Below, piece after piece: positions 27,956 to 36,066 of a stretch of 64,000 bases of DNA. Where the stretch lies: positions 432,597 to 496,596 of the forward strand of contig JAJVIK010000011.1 in assembly GCA_022072055.1 (NCBI GenBank). Reading direction: 5' to 3'. A model generated the notes under the pieces. That model had not been told where the DNA came from, searched no databases, and saw only the letters and a list, made by a program, of their open reading frames with translations. Source of the DNA: a bacterium. Its GTDB lineage: Bacteria; Hinthialibacterota; Hinthialibacteria; OLB16. Within the stretch, counting starts at the first letter, position 1; each line of letters begins with the position of its first letter. A program made the position numbers and the translations under genes.

Positions 27956-28885
27956 ATGGTCGAGAACCTCAGCCCTCATCCCCTCTCCATCCTCCCCTTC
28001 CCCGGGGCGCTCTCTTCGCTGCTCCACAAGCGGGTCTACACGCACGCGAACGCCGACGCCACGCCGGAAGCCTCGGCGGACTTCACCTACGCTTATGACG
28101 CGGTGGGGAATGTGTACTGTGTGTGGGACGGGGACGGCAACGAGGTTTACTATTTCGCGCAGGACGCTTTCGGGAACGAGTTGCCGGTGGACCTGCTCGG
28201 ACAAGACAGCTGGAGCACGGCCCGCGCCGCCGGGATCACGGAACACCAGACCGGCAATTGGCTCGACCCCTTCACGGGACTGTACTACTTCCAGGCCCGC
28301 TATTATGACCCGGTGGTGGGGAGGTTCACATCGCGGGACGTGGTACAACTCTCCACTCAACCGTATGCGATGTCCCACAGTCGTCCTACACGATGCGTTG
28401 ACGCGGCTGGGGAATGCAACTACGACATCCACTTTGAGTGGACAAATGCTTGGGCCTCAGGTACCCTATCGCGGTATGGTTGTGGTCCCAACACCGCGTT
28501 CGATATCGCATATCAGAACAATTTCACGGATATTATTTTTAATCCGCTCACAAGCCCCCAGCAGACGAGAAAGGACTACCACTGCTTTGACCACAACGAC
28601 CGCTCTGGCGTCTTTGACGGAGTTCCAGACCTTAATCAGATCAACGCCGATTTCCGAGATAAGCTCAGGGACGCCAAGAAATGCTGTGATACAACACTTT
28701 TGGGACAAGCTCTTCATTTTCGGCAGGATTGCTTCGTTCATGCAAGATGGACGTTTGGCCATCCGCCGCGCCGCGGGATTGATGAACAGTGCTCCTCGAC
28801 ATACCTTGAGGACATTATGCTTGTAACACTTGACGCACTAGAAGAATGGGGTACAAGATGCTGTTCCGGAAGATCCGACGAATAG
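27956..28885 (+). CDS. Orphan Rhs core with uncharacterised C-terminal tip (candidate toxin)
   Basis: 309 residues. Residues ~35-150 are the last part of an Rhs core: FTYAYDAVGNVYCVWDGDGN, QDAFGNEL, TGLYYFQARYYDPVVGRF, then a degenerate YAMSHSRPTRCVDAAGE that matches the usual conserved hinge before the variable tip. Residues ~155-309 are unrelated to Rhs, lower in GC and Cys-rich. They contain YHCFDHND (about 208) and ALHFRQDCFVHARWTFGH (about 251-268), a His/Asp pattern reminiscent of zinc-dependent phospholipase C/P1-nuclease folds (inference). A full Rhs protein is far longer; the N-terminal cage, secretion domain and most YD repeats are absent here. An ankyrin gene follows after 66 bp. 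Confidence 0.75.
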   Translation: MVENLSPHPLSILPFPGALSSLLHKRVYTHANADATPEASADFTYAYDAVGNVYCVWDGDGNEVYYFAQDAFGNELPVDLLGQDSWSTARAAGITEHQTGNWLDPFTGLYYFQARYYDPVVGRFTSRDVVQLSTQPYAMSHSRPTRCVDAAGECNYDIHFEWTNAWASGTLSRYGCGPNTAFDIAYQNNFTDIIFNPLTSPQQTRKDYHCFDHNDRSGVFDGVPDLNQINADFRDKLRDAKKCCDTTLLGQALHFRQDCFVHARWTFGHPPRRGIDEQCSSTYLEDIMLVTLDALEEWGTRCCSGRSDE

Positions 28886-28951
28886 TGCCTCGTCAAACAT
28901 GCCGCATGCGCCGACCATACTGTGTTGCGGCACAATGACGGAGTTCCATAA

Positions 28952-30187
28952 GTGGGCATGATGATCTACTTGAATTTGTGTATTTCTCTCTTCCTGTTCT
29001 TGGAGCTGATGGCCACTCATTCTTGCGGAGGAATTCCTTCGCAGCATCTGCGAGAGCTACAGGCTTCCAGTAAGTGTGACCTTCGGATTGCTGTGCGAAA
29101 CAAGGATGTATATCAGGCTCTTTCCTTGTTGCATGGCAGCACTGCTGTCAATCTTCCTGATGCGGACGGAATGACAGCCCTTCACTATGCTGCCAGGTCT
29201 GGCCGTGAGGATGTCGTGGTGGCCCTGATAGAATCAGGAGCAGATGTAGGAGCAACGAGGAGTGATGGAACAACGCCTCTACACTGCACTGCGGAGGAAG
29301 GACATATTGCGGTGATGGCGGTCCTTTTGGAAAGAGGCGCTCCGATTGATGCTGTGACAGATCAACAACTCTACCGATTTCATATTAACGCGAATATGCT
29401 TACACCCCTCGACCTCGCACTCGCGAATGGACACTCTTCGGCGGGGGCATTTCTGATAGAAAGAGGAGCCACGCACTCCCAGCTACAATCTGCTATGAGT
29501 GGCAATGAGGTTGCACTACAGAGCATACTGGCCAGTACTATGGTCATTGGCTATCCACCTCGGCTTATGGCCAAGGAACTCCTTTTTATGGCGGCCGATA
29601 CCAACAATGTCCGAGTTCTCTGCTACCTGTTGTCGCACGGGGCTGATCCCACATATGTCGACGAGAACGGGTGGTCAGCTTTACACTGGGCCGCGTTGCA
29701 AGAACATCCGATTCCGATCCACCTCCTCATCCAACAAGGCGCGCCGATTAACGGCAAGGCCGAAATGGCACACACACACACTCGGTTCACACCTCTCAAA
29801 CTGCTAACCATAGGACCAAGTCGAGTTCGGGATGAAGTGAGAGCCTGCGCCCGGGTGTTGATTGATGCTGGAGCAGAGTATGACTTGTTTGACCTTATAG
29901 TTGCAGATTACGTTGGACTTGCAAGAGAACTCCTGTGTGAAGACCCAGGTGTGGTGAATACGCCAGATGATTTCGGAGAAGACTATCCGATTCATTACAC
30001 GGCGTATGGTGGTTCTCCGGAAATGTTACGTCTCCTCCTGTCGAGTGGTGCGCGATGCGATGTCCAGGACCACAATGGTCAGACCGCGTATGATATCAGC
30101 CTCCGAACCAAGCGGAATGACCTTGCGAGTATTCTTGAGGACAAGTGTGGTTGCTCCCTCTTGAGGGAGAACAAATCGACCAAATGA
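28952..30187 (+). CDS. Exported ankyrin-repeat protein, likely immunity partner of the Rhs tip
   Basis: 411 residues from GTG 28952 (GGAG eight bases upstream); ATG 28958 or 28961 would also work. The N-terminus has a hydrophobic export signal (MIYLNLCISLFLFLELMA) and no cytoplasmic-type start. The rest is about nine ankyrin repeats, clearest at GMTALHYAARSGREDVVVAL, GTTPLHCTAEEGHIAVMAVL, GWSALHWAALQE and DYPIHYTAYGGSPEMLRLLL. GC content is about 50%, well below neighbouring genes. Ankyrin and Sel1-like repeat proteins are documented immunity proteins for polymorphic and type VI toxins, and an exported one would suit a toxin acting in the periplasm or on membrane lipids. The pairing is inferred from gene order. 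Confidence 0.75.
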   Translation: MGMMIYLNLCISLFLFLELMATHSCGGIPSQHLRELQASSKCDLRIAVRNKDVYQALSLLHGSTAVNLPDADGMTALHYAARSGREDVVVALIESGADVGATRSDGTTPLHCTAEEGHIAVMAVLLERGAPIDAVTDQQLYRFHINANMLTPLDLALANGHSSAGAFLIERGATHSQLQSAMSGNEVALQSILASTMVIGYPPRLMAKELLFMAADTNNVRVLCYLLSHGADPTYVDENGWSALHWAALQEHPIPIHLLIQQGAPINGKAEMAHTHTRFTPLKLLTIGPSRVRDEVRACARVLIDAGAEYDLFDLIVADYVGLARELLCEDPGVVNTPDDFGEDYPIHYTAYGGSPEMLRLLLSSGARCDVQDHNGQTAYDISLRTKRNDLASILEDKCGCSLLRENKSTK

Positions 30188-30239
30188 AGGACCGTGTCTT
30201 TGCCGCGCAAGTGGTCACTCAGATGGACTACGGCTTGAC

Positions 30240-30662
30240 ATGCCTTACCTTATTGCTGAAGCATGGGGCTTCAATAGATCGGAGACCAAGCGCTACACCG
30301 GGGCCTCTTGGGCAGGGGTTTCCGGAGACATCCGGTTCGAGTACACTTATGACGCGAATGGGAATCTGACCGGGGTCAAGAAGGAGACCAAGAGCGGTTC
30401 GACCTGGAGCCAAATCGAGCGCTGGGCGTACACGTGGACGCCGAGGGATCAGATGAGGTACGCGACCAAGTACAACGCGGCGGACGCTTTCTCCGGGCGG
30501 GTGGAGTACAAGTACTGCCTGTCGTGCGATGGGGCGCTCTCGGAGCGGATCGAGTACAACCCCTCCTGGACCGTGGTCTCGCACCGGCGCTACGAGTACG
30601 ACGGCCTCAACCTGGTGCGTTTGGACGAGCGCTATGACGCGGACACGCCGCCGGACGGGGGA
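30240..30662 (+). pseudogene. Displaced Rhs fragment (YD repeats), truncated at both ends
   Basis: A segment of ~140 codons with internal Rhs/YD features: IRFEYTYDANGNLTGVKKET, QIERWAYTWTPRDQMRYATK, RRYEYDGLNLVRLDERYD. In an intact Rhs protein this lies upstream of the core that is encoded at 27956, yet here it is downstream. The frame begins around 30240 without a credible start signal and is cut off by the 3' end of the reverse gene at 30666. GC returns to ~60%. Just before it, frame +1 from 30184 reads GLTCLTLLLKHGASIDRR, possibly the end of a second ankyrin gene. Interpreted as debris from tandem Rhs units. Confidence 0.7.
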
Positions 30663-30665
30663 AGC

Positions 30666-33566
30666 TCACTTGAGCCTCAACCCCACCCGCTTCCCCTGCT
30701 CAATCGCCCGCCAATAGTCCCCCTCCACCGCGCGGTACATCGCCGGTAACCCCGCCGGACGAGAGTCCGGATCGACCTCGATCCAAACCTCCGGCTCCGG
30801 AATTGGCCCTTGCCCCTTGATGAGCGGCCCCATCTCGCAGATCACCCCGGTTACCGGGCGCTCGGTCCCATCCGGATTGAGTATTCCGTAGTCGCTCCTC
30901 TCGCCGGTCCGGAATCCCCCCGCATACCACCACACCACGACCCCATTCGAGCGGGATTCGAGCACCATCCTGAAGAACCGGCGATAGTATTCGGCGACCC
31001 TCTCGAGGTTGGCTAAGGGACACGACAGGGTGGTCATGTCCCACGCGCTCTGACCTATCTCCGCCCACATAACCGGGAGGTCGGGATTCACCGCGCGAGC
31101 GTAGTCCACCGTGAAACGACCGGGACGAACCCGATCCCACCCCCCGATCCGCCCGTAGCCCTCCGGTTCCCAGATGTCCACCGCGCGCCCCAGGCCGCGG
31201 AAATCGTAGGGAATCCAAGTGGGTCCGAGATAAGTGGGATCGCCGGTGACTGTCATCCGGAAGCTGACCGCGTGGTTCGGGTCCACGGATCGCACGAGGT
31301 CGCGGGCTCGGCTGTATTTCTCATGCAACAGATAGTTCAGGAAGCCCGCATAGTCCACCAACATGACGTCCCAGGGGCCACTCTCAAACCACTCGCGGCT
31401 CTGGGGGACAGGGAGCAGACCCTCGGCAAGCTCCACCCGATGGCTCCATGCCCTCAAAGCAGCCTCCAGGCTCCCATCCTTGGCATGGATCCAATCGTTC
31501 CACTCCGCGGTGTAGCGCGAGCGCTCCTTGTACCCATAGTGGAACGGCTCCCACGCAAGGTCATAGGCAAACACGGTCCGGTTGGAGGGGAGCCTCGAGT
31601 GCTCGATCATCTCCCGGATATCTTCCCACTCGAAATCCAAGGGGGTCCCGGGGCGCAACGAAAGGTTCACGCGCAAACCGTGTCTCTCGCACAGACGCAA
31701 CAAATCGATCAGGTTTCCGGCCGAGAGCGACTGGTGATACAGAAACACGCTCACCATGTTCATCCCCATGTCCGCGACCCGCGCGAGATCGCGCTCGACA
31801 ATCTCCGGGTCATAACCGCGCGGCCCGAGCCAATGCTCGAACGGCTCCCATTCCTCGCGCGCGATTCCCGAGGAGGGCATGTAATTGACCCCGAAGGGGA
31901 ACCAGGGCTTACCCTCTAGCAGAAAATCACCCTTTTCGATCCTGACCCAATCGAGGGTTGGGTCCGGCTCCCAGAGGTGGAAATCGTGCTCGATGCGGTC
32001 GAGCGCCCGATCCGCTCGCAGGAGTGTCAGGCGGGCGCGATAGGTCTTGCCCTTCTCGAAGGGGATCCCATCGAGGATCTGCTCATCCCCATGCTCATAC
32101 AGCGGCGAACCGGAATCCTCCCAGAGGACCTTCCCTGTTTCCGTTTCGGTCACTTTCCATTGGATCGAAAGCCCCTCCCTTGCGGCCTCGGAGGCCACGG
32201 TCTCTTCGCCGATCGAGGGGATGTGGTCCGGGAAGTAAGTGAACTTCGAGGTCCCGCCCTCCCACAGGAAACACTCCTCGCGCAACCTCATGGCCAGCTC
32301 CACGATGAAGGACCGGATCGAGTCTTGGCGATAGAACAAAGGGTCCCGGATGGCGAAGGCCGCCCACATCCGTTCCAGGTTGGGGGTGAACCGGAGCGCA
32401 GCGATGGCCCCGCGATAGTCCCCTTGGGGGGAGAGCGCTTCCAGGAGTGGAATCCAGCGATGGGTCCGTTCCTTTCCGTATCCGCTGGAAAGAGGACGGG
32501 GATGGAGGGCTTCCACCGAGGAAGGGAGTCGCGCCTCGGTCGCCGCGGGGGTCGGAACTAACGCCTGCTTGGGCGAGACGCGAATCTCTCCCACAGCGGC
32601 GCAGGGGTAGGCGTGATAGGAGGGGAACAACATCTCCCTCGGTCTGAAATTCACCTCCCAGCCGATGTCGAGGCGGTCTCTTGCCCGGCAAGTCCCGATA
32701 TCGGTGATCCAGAACTCATGGTCTCCGGCAAGGCCGGGGGTGTGGGAAAGGGCCAGCCCGCAACTGAAGCGCTTGGCGCGGGAAAGGGAAAGCTCGGTTC
32801 CGGCGCGGGATGGAACGCTCTCCCAGAACGCAAACTCCTTCTGTGGGAGCACATGGCGCTTCCATTCGGCGGTCAAGGGAACGGTCGCCATCCAGCGCGA
32901 GCCATCCTGTTCCTCCCACTCGAAGAGCAGACGGGTGGTGTTGGGTCCCCCCTTGGCCCAGAAACAGGTGAAACGGTGGTCCTCCGCCACCGGGGTTTTG
33001 AGGTTCGGACTGTAGAGCGTGTCCCACCCATCATGGTCCTTGATGATCCGATGCAGACAGTGACCGCGAGTCGGATCCACAACAACCTCCGAAACACTTG
33101 GGTGGCTGGGGTTGTTGCTTGTCCGATTCCAGAGGGAAAGGTCCCCTGAGGAGAAGTCGGACAGGAGATAGTCGAGGGGGATCTTGGCAAGTTCCTCCTC
33201 ATAGGCTTCCCGGATGGTCCATTTTCCATCCAGGATCTGAACCGGCTTGCGGAAAAGAGTCCCGCCGAGAGCGATCAAGCGCCCGCCGCCCTCCAAATAG
33301 GCTTCCAGCGGTTTGGCGAAGGGGAGAGGGAGAACCCCGGCATCCGTGAGGATGAGCAGGTTCTCTCGCGCGGGGGTCGGAAAGCCGGGTGAGAGCAGCT
33401 CGGTCGGCCGAATCGGGGTGACCGATTGTCCGCGGTCGGTGAAAGCGGCAGCCAGTTCTTGTCCGACCTCCGGGCTTGCGCCGGGGAGGTCGTTGACAAG
33501 GACCCAAGTCTCCGCGTGAGCGGACGCGTAGACAAGGAACAGAGATAGCGTGAGGAAGGATCGCAT
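30666..33566 (-). CDS. Secreted GH5-like glycoside hydrolase
   Basis: 966 residues with a signal peptide (MRSFLTLSLFLVYASAHA). An N-terminal ThuA/glutamine-amidotransferase-like stretch (LLILTDAGVLPLPF, GGGRLIALGG) is followed by beta-rich modules and a TIM barrel from about residue 545: DFLLEGKPWFPFGVNYMP, DLARVADMGMNMVSVFLYHQ, FAYDLAWEPF near 674 (acid/base position after strand 4) and LPVMWAEIGQSAWD near 832 (nucleophile-type Glu after strand 7). This is the clan GH-A layout of GH5 and related enzymes. Substrate not predictable. The 3' end runs into Rhs remnants of the island. Confidence 0.75.
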   Translation of the reverse strand: MRSFLTLSLFLVYASAHAETWVLVNDLPGASPEVGQELAAAFTDRGQSVTPIRPTELLSPGFPTPARENLLILTDAGVLPLPFAKPLEAYLEGGGRLIALGGTLFRKPVQILDGKWTIREAYEEELAKIPLDYLLSDFSSGDLSLWNRTSNNPSHPSVSEVVVDPTRGHCLHRIIKDHDGWDTLYSPNLKTPVAEDHRFTCFWAKGGPNTTRLLFEWEEQDGSRWMATVPLTAEWKRHVLPQKEFAFWESVPSRAGTELSLSRAKRFSCGLALSHTPGLAGDHEFWITDIGTCRARDRLDIGWEVNFRPREMLFPSYHAYPCAAVGEIRVSPKQALVPTPAATEARLPSSVEALHPRPLSSGYGKERTHRWIPLLEALSPQGDYRGAIAALRFTPNLERMWAAFAIRDPLFYRQDSIRSFIVELAMRLREECFLWEGGTSKFTYFPDHIPSIGEETVASEAAREGLSIQWKVTETETGKVLWEDSGSPLYEHGDEQILDGIPFEKGKTYRARLTLLRADRALDRIEHDFHLWEPDPTLDWVRIEKGDFLLEGKPWFPFGVNYMPSSGIAREEWEPFEHWLGPRGYDPEIVERDLARVADMGMNMVSVFLYHQSLSAGNLIDLLRLCERHGLRVNLSLRPGTPLDFEWEDIREMIEHSRLPSNRTVFAYDLAWEPFHYGYKERSRYTAEWNDWIHAKDGSLEAALRAWSHRVELAEGLLPVPQSREWFESGPWDVMLVDYAGFLNYLLHEKYSRARDLVRSVDPNHAVSFRMTVTGDPTYLGPTWIPYDFRGLGRAVDIWEPEGYGRIGGWDRVRPGRFTVDYARAVNPDLPVMWAEIGQSAWDMTTLSCPLANLERVAEYYRRFFRMVLESRSNGVVVWWYAGGFRTGERSDYGILNPDGTERPVTGVICEMGPLIKGQGPIPEPEVWIEVDPDSRPAGLPAMYRAVEGDYWRAIEQGKRVGLRLK

Positions 33567-33593
33567 GGCGAGAGGCCTCGGGGAGAGATTCGG

Positions 33594-33809
33594 TCACGAG
33601 CTGGGCGAGAGGGGACAAGCAACTTTCCCGATCCCGAGCTTCTTGAGGATGGTCATCATCGGGCACCAGTCGGTGAAGGCCGATTGGAGCAGATTAGCGC
33701 CGACGAAGGCGTTGAACCACAGCCAGTTCAGGGAGTGGTACACCGCCAGGAGCAGGCTGAGGAGCACAAAGAACCCGGCGATGCCGCGAAGGATACGATC
33801 GATGGACAT
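33594..33809 (-). CDS. YgaP-like small membrane protein (DUF2892)
   Basis: 71 residues from ATG 33809, preceded by GGAGGG. The sequence follows the YgaP transmembrane-domain pattern closely: [20 protein letters not shown], then [20 protein letters not shown] and [14 protein letters not shown]. Two membrane helices. The full-length family also has a rhodanese domain, which is missing here. The family is linked to sulfur handling but the function of the membrane part is unknown. A longer start at 33872 adds implausible Arg/Pro-rich residues. Confidence 0.85.
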   Translation of the reverse strand: MSIDRILRGIAGFFVLLSLLLAVYHSLNWLWFNAFVGANLLQSAFTDWCPMMTILKKLGIGKVACPLSPSS

Positions 33810-33954
33810 GTTTCCGGCCCTCCTGGGACCTGGATTCAGGAATGGGACGATTTTACCCCGACGCCCTCGCAAACCCCATCCCCTCGATGCGAACCGGACT
33901 TCTCAGACGCCAAAATGGCATCAAGTTCTCCCCTTGCTCCTTGTAGCACAATTG

Positions 33955-33975
33955 GGCCATAATGGAGCTATGGCC
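33955..33975 (+). promoter_or_regulatory. Inverted repeat at the antitoxin start, candidate autoregulatory operator
   Basis: GGCCAT, 9 bp, ATGGCC: a perfect 6-bp inverted repeat that spans a CATAAT (-10-like) sequence and the antitoxin ATG. Toxin-antitoxin operons usually repress themselves at such palindromes. No binding data; inferred from symmetry and position. Confidence 0.4.
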
Positions 33976-34215
33976 GCTAAAGGATCGTATGTTCGCGCCC
34001 GGGTGGACGATGGATTGAAGCGAGATGTCGAGACCATCCTGCACACGCTTGGACTGAATACGACGGAGGCCATCCGCCTTTTCCTTCACCAAATCCGAAT
34101 AAGGAACGGGTTACCGTTTGATCTGCTGCTTTCAGAAGATAACTGCGACATTCTCCTTCCCAATTCCATGCGCCAAGCGGCATTGAACTCGCTTTACGAT
34201 GATCCAGCCGGGTAA
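33970..34215 (+). CDS. RelB/DinJ-family antitoxin
   Basis: 81 residues: MAAKGSYVRARVDDGLKRDV, then ILHTLGLNTTEAIRLFLHQI and RNGLPFDL, the standard ribbon-helix-helix of RelB/DinJ antitoxins. It binds its promoter and neutralises the partner toxin. The last 17 nt overlap the toxin gene, giving coupled translation. The partner is a MazF/PemK-type, not a RelE-type, toxin. Confidence 0.9.
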   Translation: MAAKGSYVRARVDDGLKRDVETILHTLGLNTTEAIRLFLHQIRIRNGLPFDLLLSEDNCDILLPNSMRQAALNSLYDDPAG

Positions 34216-34528
34216 AGTCTACCTTGTGGACTTGGGATTTGCGGGCAAGTATCGCCTCATGGTTGTCCTATCGCGCAGGGATGACAGCGCTCCAAGGGCA
34301 TTGGCCGTATGTGCTCCGATAACCACATCCCGTCGCGGGGGCCAATACGAAGTTGAGGTCGGAAGAGTTCCCTTCCTATCGGCCGACAGCTGTATCAATG
34401 TCCAGGATATACAAGCGGTCCAACATCACGAACTCAAGCGGCGCATCGGTTCCCTGCCAGAAGCGGCCTTGGCGGCCTCCAAGGCGGCGTTAGTGTTCAT
34501 GTTTGATCTGGAAGAATCTGACAATTAG
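34199..34528 (+). CDS. MazF/PemK-family toxin (endoribonuclease)
   Basis: 109 residues, the usual MazF size: MIQPGKVYLVDLGFAGKYRL (the beta-strand pair with the Gly/Lys-Tyr/Arg signature of this family), LMVVLSRRDDSAPRALAVCA, ITTSRR, and a final helix. MazF toxins cut mRNA at short motifs. Here the canonical EG..RP is altered to FAGKYR, as in several PemK-like members. Starts inside the antitoxin gene. Confidence 0.85.
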   Translation: MIQPGKVYLVDLGFAGKYRLMVVLSRRDDSAPRALAVCAPITTSRRGGQYEVEVGRVPFLSADSCINVQDIQAVQHHELKRRIGSLPEAALAASKAALVFMFDLEESDN

Positions 34529-34544
34529 GAAGTTCCTGCTGCCC

Positions 34545-35885
34545 ATGACATCCTCCGAAGAATTCATCCCGTTGGGCGGAAGAATTACCGCGCTCAAATC
34601 CGAGGATTGGTGGGCGGTTTGGATCGGCGCGCTGGTCCTTCTGCTGGCGGCGACCGGCCTCGTTCCCCACGCCCCCAAGATTGGAACTTGGACCACCAAT
34701 CCGCTGGATGCCTACTCCACGCCGGGTGGAGGGTCCATCTTTTGGCCGATGGCGGCGCTGTGGGCCGGGCTTGCGGCCGTGTTTGTCATCTGTATCCGTG
34801 TTTTGGGGGGGCGGATATGGACTTTCCTGTTGGCTTTTACCGTGATCATGGCCTTGGCGGAGATCTCCTTTGTCCTGGAAGGGCAGACCGCGATCAAGGC
34901 CAAGGACCTGCCCTACGCGCTCTGGGCGCTGCTGTTCGGGTTGGTGATCTCCAACACGGTGGGCACTCCGCGCTGGCTGATGGAGGGGGTGAAACCGGAG
35001 CTGTATATCAAGACCGGCCTGGTGCTCCTCGGAGCGGAGATTCTCTTCGGGAACCTGGTGAAGCTGGGACCGCCGGGGCTTTTCGTCGGGTGGACCGTGG
35101 TCCCGATCTGCGTGGTGTTCATGTATTGGTTCGGAGTCAAGGTATTGGGGATGAGCAATCGCCCCTTCGTGATGGTGATCGCGGCCTCAACCTCGGTGTG
35201 TGGGGTTTCCGCGGCGATCGCCGCCGCGGCGGCCTCCAAGGCGACCAAGGAGGATCTGACCCTAGGGGTCGGGATGACCATGATCTTCACCGTGCTGATG
35301 ATGATTGTGATGCCGGGAATCGTTCAGGCAACCGGAATGGACCTGCGAGTCGGCGCGGCGTGGCTTGGGGGCACCATTGACGCGACCGGGGCGGTGGTGG
35401 CCGCCGCGGCGTTTCTCGGAGATGAGGCTCGCGACATCGCCTCGGTGGTCAAGATGATCCAGAACATTCTGATCGGGGTGATCGCCTTCGGGATCGCGCT
35501 TTTTTGGGTCACCTCGGTGGAGCGCGACCCGAACGGGCGTGGCCCATCCCTCTCAGAGGTGTGGGTCCGTCTCCCGAAGTTCATCCTGGGCTTTGTGGCC
35601 GCTTCGCTGGTGTTCTCGTTCGCGCTGGTTCCGATGCTCGGTTCGCCCGAGGCGGTCGAGAAGCAGATCATCAAGCCGATGACCGCGAATGTCCGCGGGT
35701 GGCTCTTTTGCATGGCCTTCGTGGCGATTGGGTTGGAGTCGAACTTCAAGGCGCTGGCGGGACAGATGGTCGGAGGGAAACCGATCTATCTCTATCTGGT
35801 TGGGCAGACCTTCAATCTGGCGTTCAGCCTGCTTGCGGCTTGGCTCGCGTTCGGCGGAATCCTGTTTGACAGGGCGACTCCGTGA
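34545..35885 (+). CDS. YeiH/UPF0324-family putative sulfate exporter
   Basis: 446 residues from ATG 34545 (an earlier in-frame ATG at 34503 overlaps the toxin gene). About 11 membrane helices; family features include the ASTSVCGVSAAIAAAAASKA motif, TGLVLLGAEILFGNL, AWLGGTIDATGAVVAAAAFL and VKMIQNILIG. Members are annotated as putative sulfate exporters and sit in the inner membrane. Substrate is not proved by sequence. A 59-residue protein overlaps its stop. Confidence 0.88.
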   Translation: MTSSEEFIPLGGRITALKSEDWWAVWIGALVLLLAATGLVPHAPKIGTWTTNPLDAYSTPGGGSIFWPMAALWAGLAAVFVICIRVLGGRIWTFLLAFTVIMALAEISFVLEGQTAIKAKDLPYALWALLFGLVISNTVGTPRWLMEGVKPELYIKTGLVLLGAEILFGNLVKLGPPGLFVGWTVVPICVVFMYWFGVKVLGMSNRPFVMVIAASTSVCGVSAAIAAAAASKATKEDLTLGVGMTMIFTVLMMIVMPGIVQATGMDLRVGAAWLGGTIDATGAVVAAAAFLGDEARDIASVVKMIQNILIGVIAFGIALFWVTSVERDPNGRGPSLSEVWVRLPKFILGFVAASLVFSFALVPMLGSPEAVEKQIIKPMTANVRGWLFCMAFVAIGLESNFKALAGQMVGGKPIYLYLVGQTFNLAFSLLAAWLAFGGILFDRATP

Positions 35886-36061
35886 GAGTGGCGCGCCTTC
35901 TCCTCGGTCTCTGCCTCCTTTTCGCGTTCGCGGCTCTGATGGCCTGGGGCCCCACCCCTGGCGGGGTCATGCGGAACAACCTTGTTCACGGGATCGACGC
36001 CACCGCGCTGTTCTACACCGAGGTGGATGAACTCTCCTCGGTGGAGCGCGCCCGAGAGTAG
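35882..36061 (+). CDS. Short membrane-anchored protein coupled to the YeiH gene
   Basis: 59 residues starting GTG 35882 and overlapping the YeiH stop (GTGA). One N-terminal membrane helix (LLLGLCLLFAFAALMAWG) and an exposed tail containing NLVHGIDATALFYTEVD. No recognised domain. The tight overlap and intact frame argue for a real gene that acts with the exporter. Confidence 0.6.
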   Translation: MRVARLLLGLCLLFAFAALMAWGPTPGGVMRNNLVHGIDATALFYTEVDELSSVERARE

Positions 36062-36066
36062 AGGCG

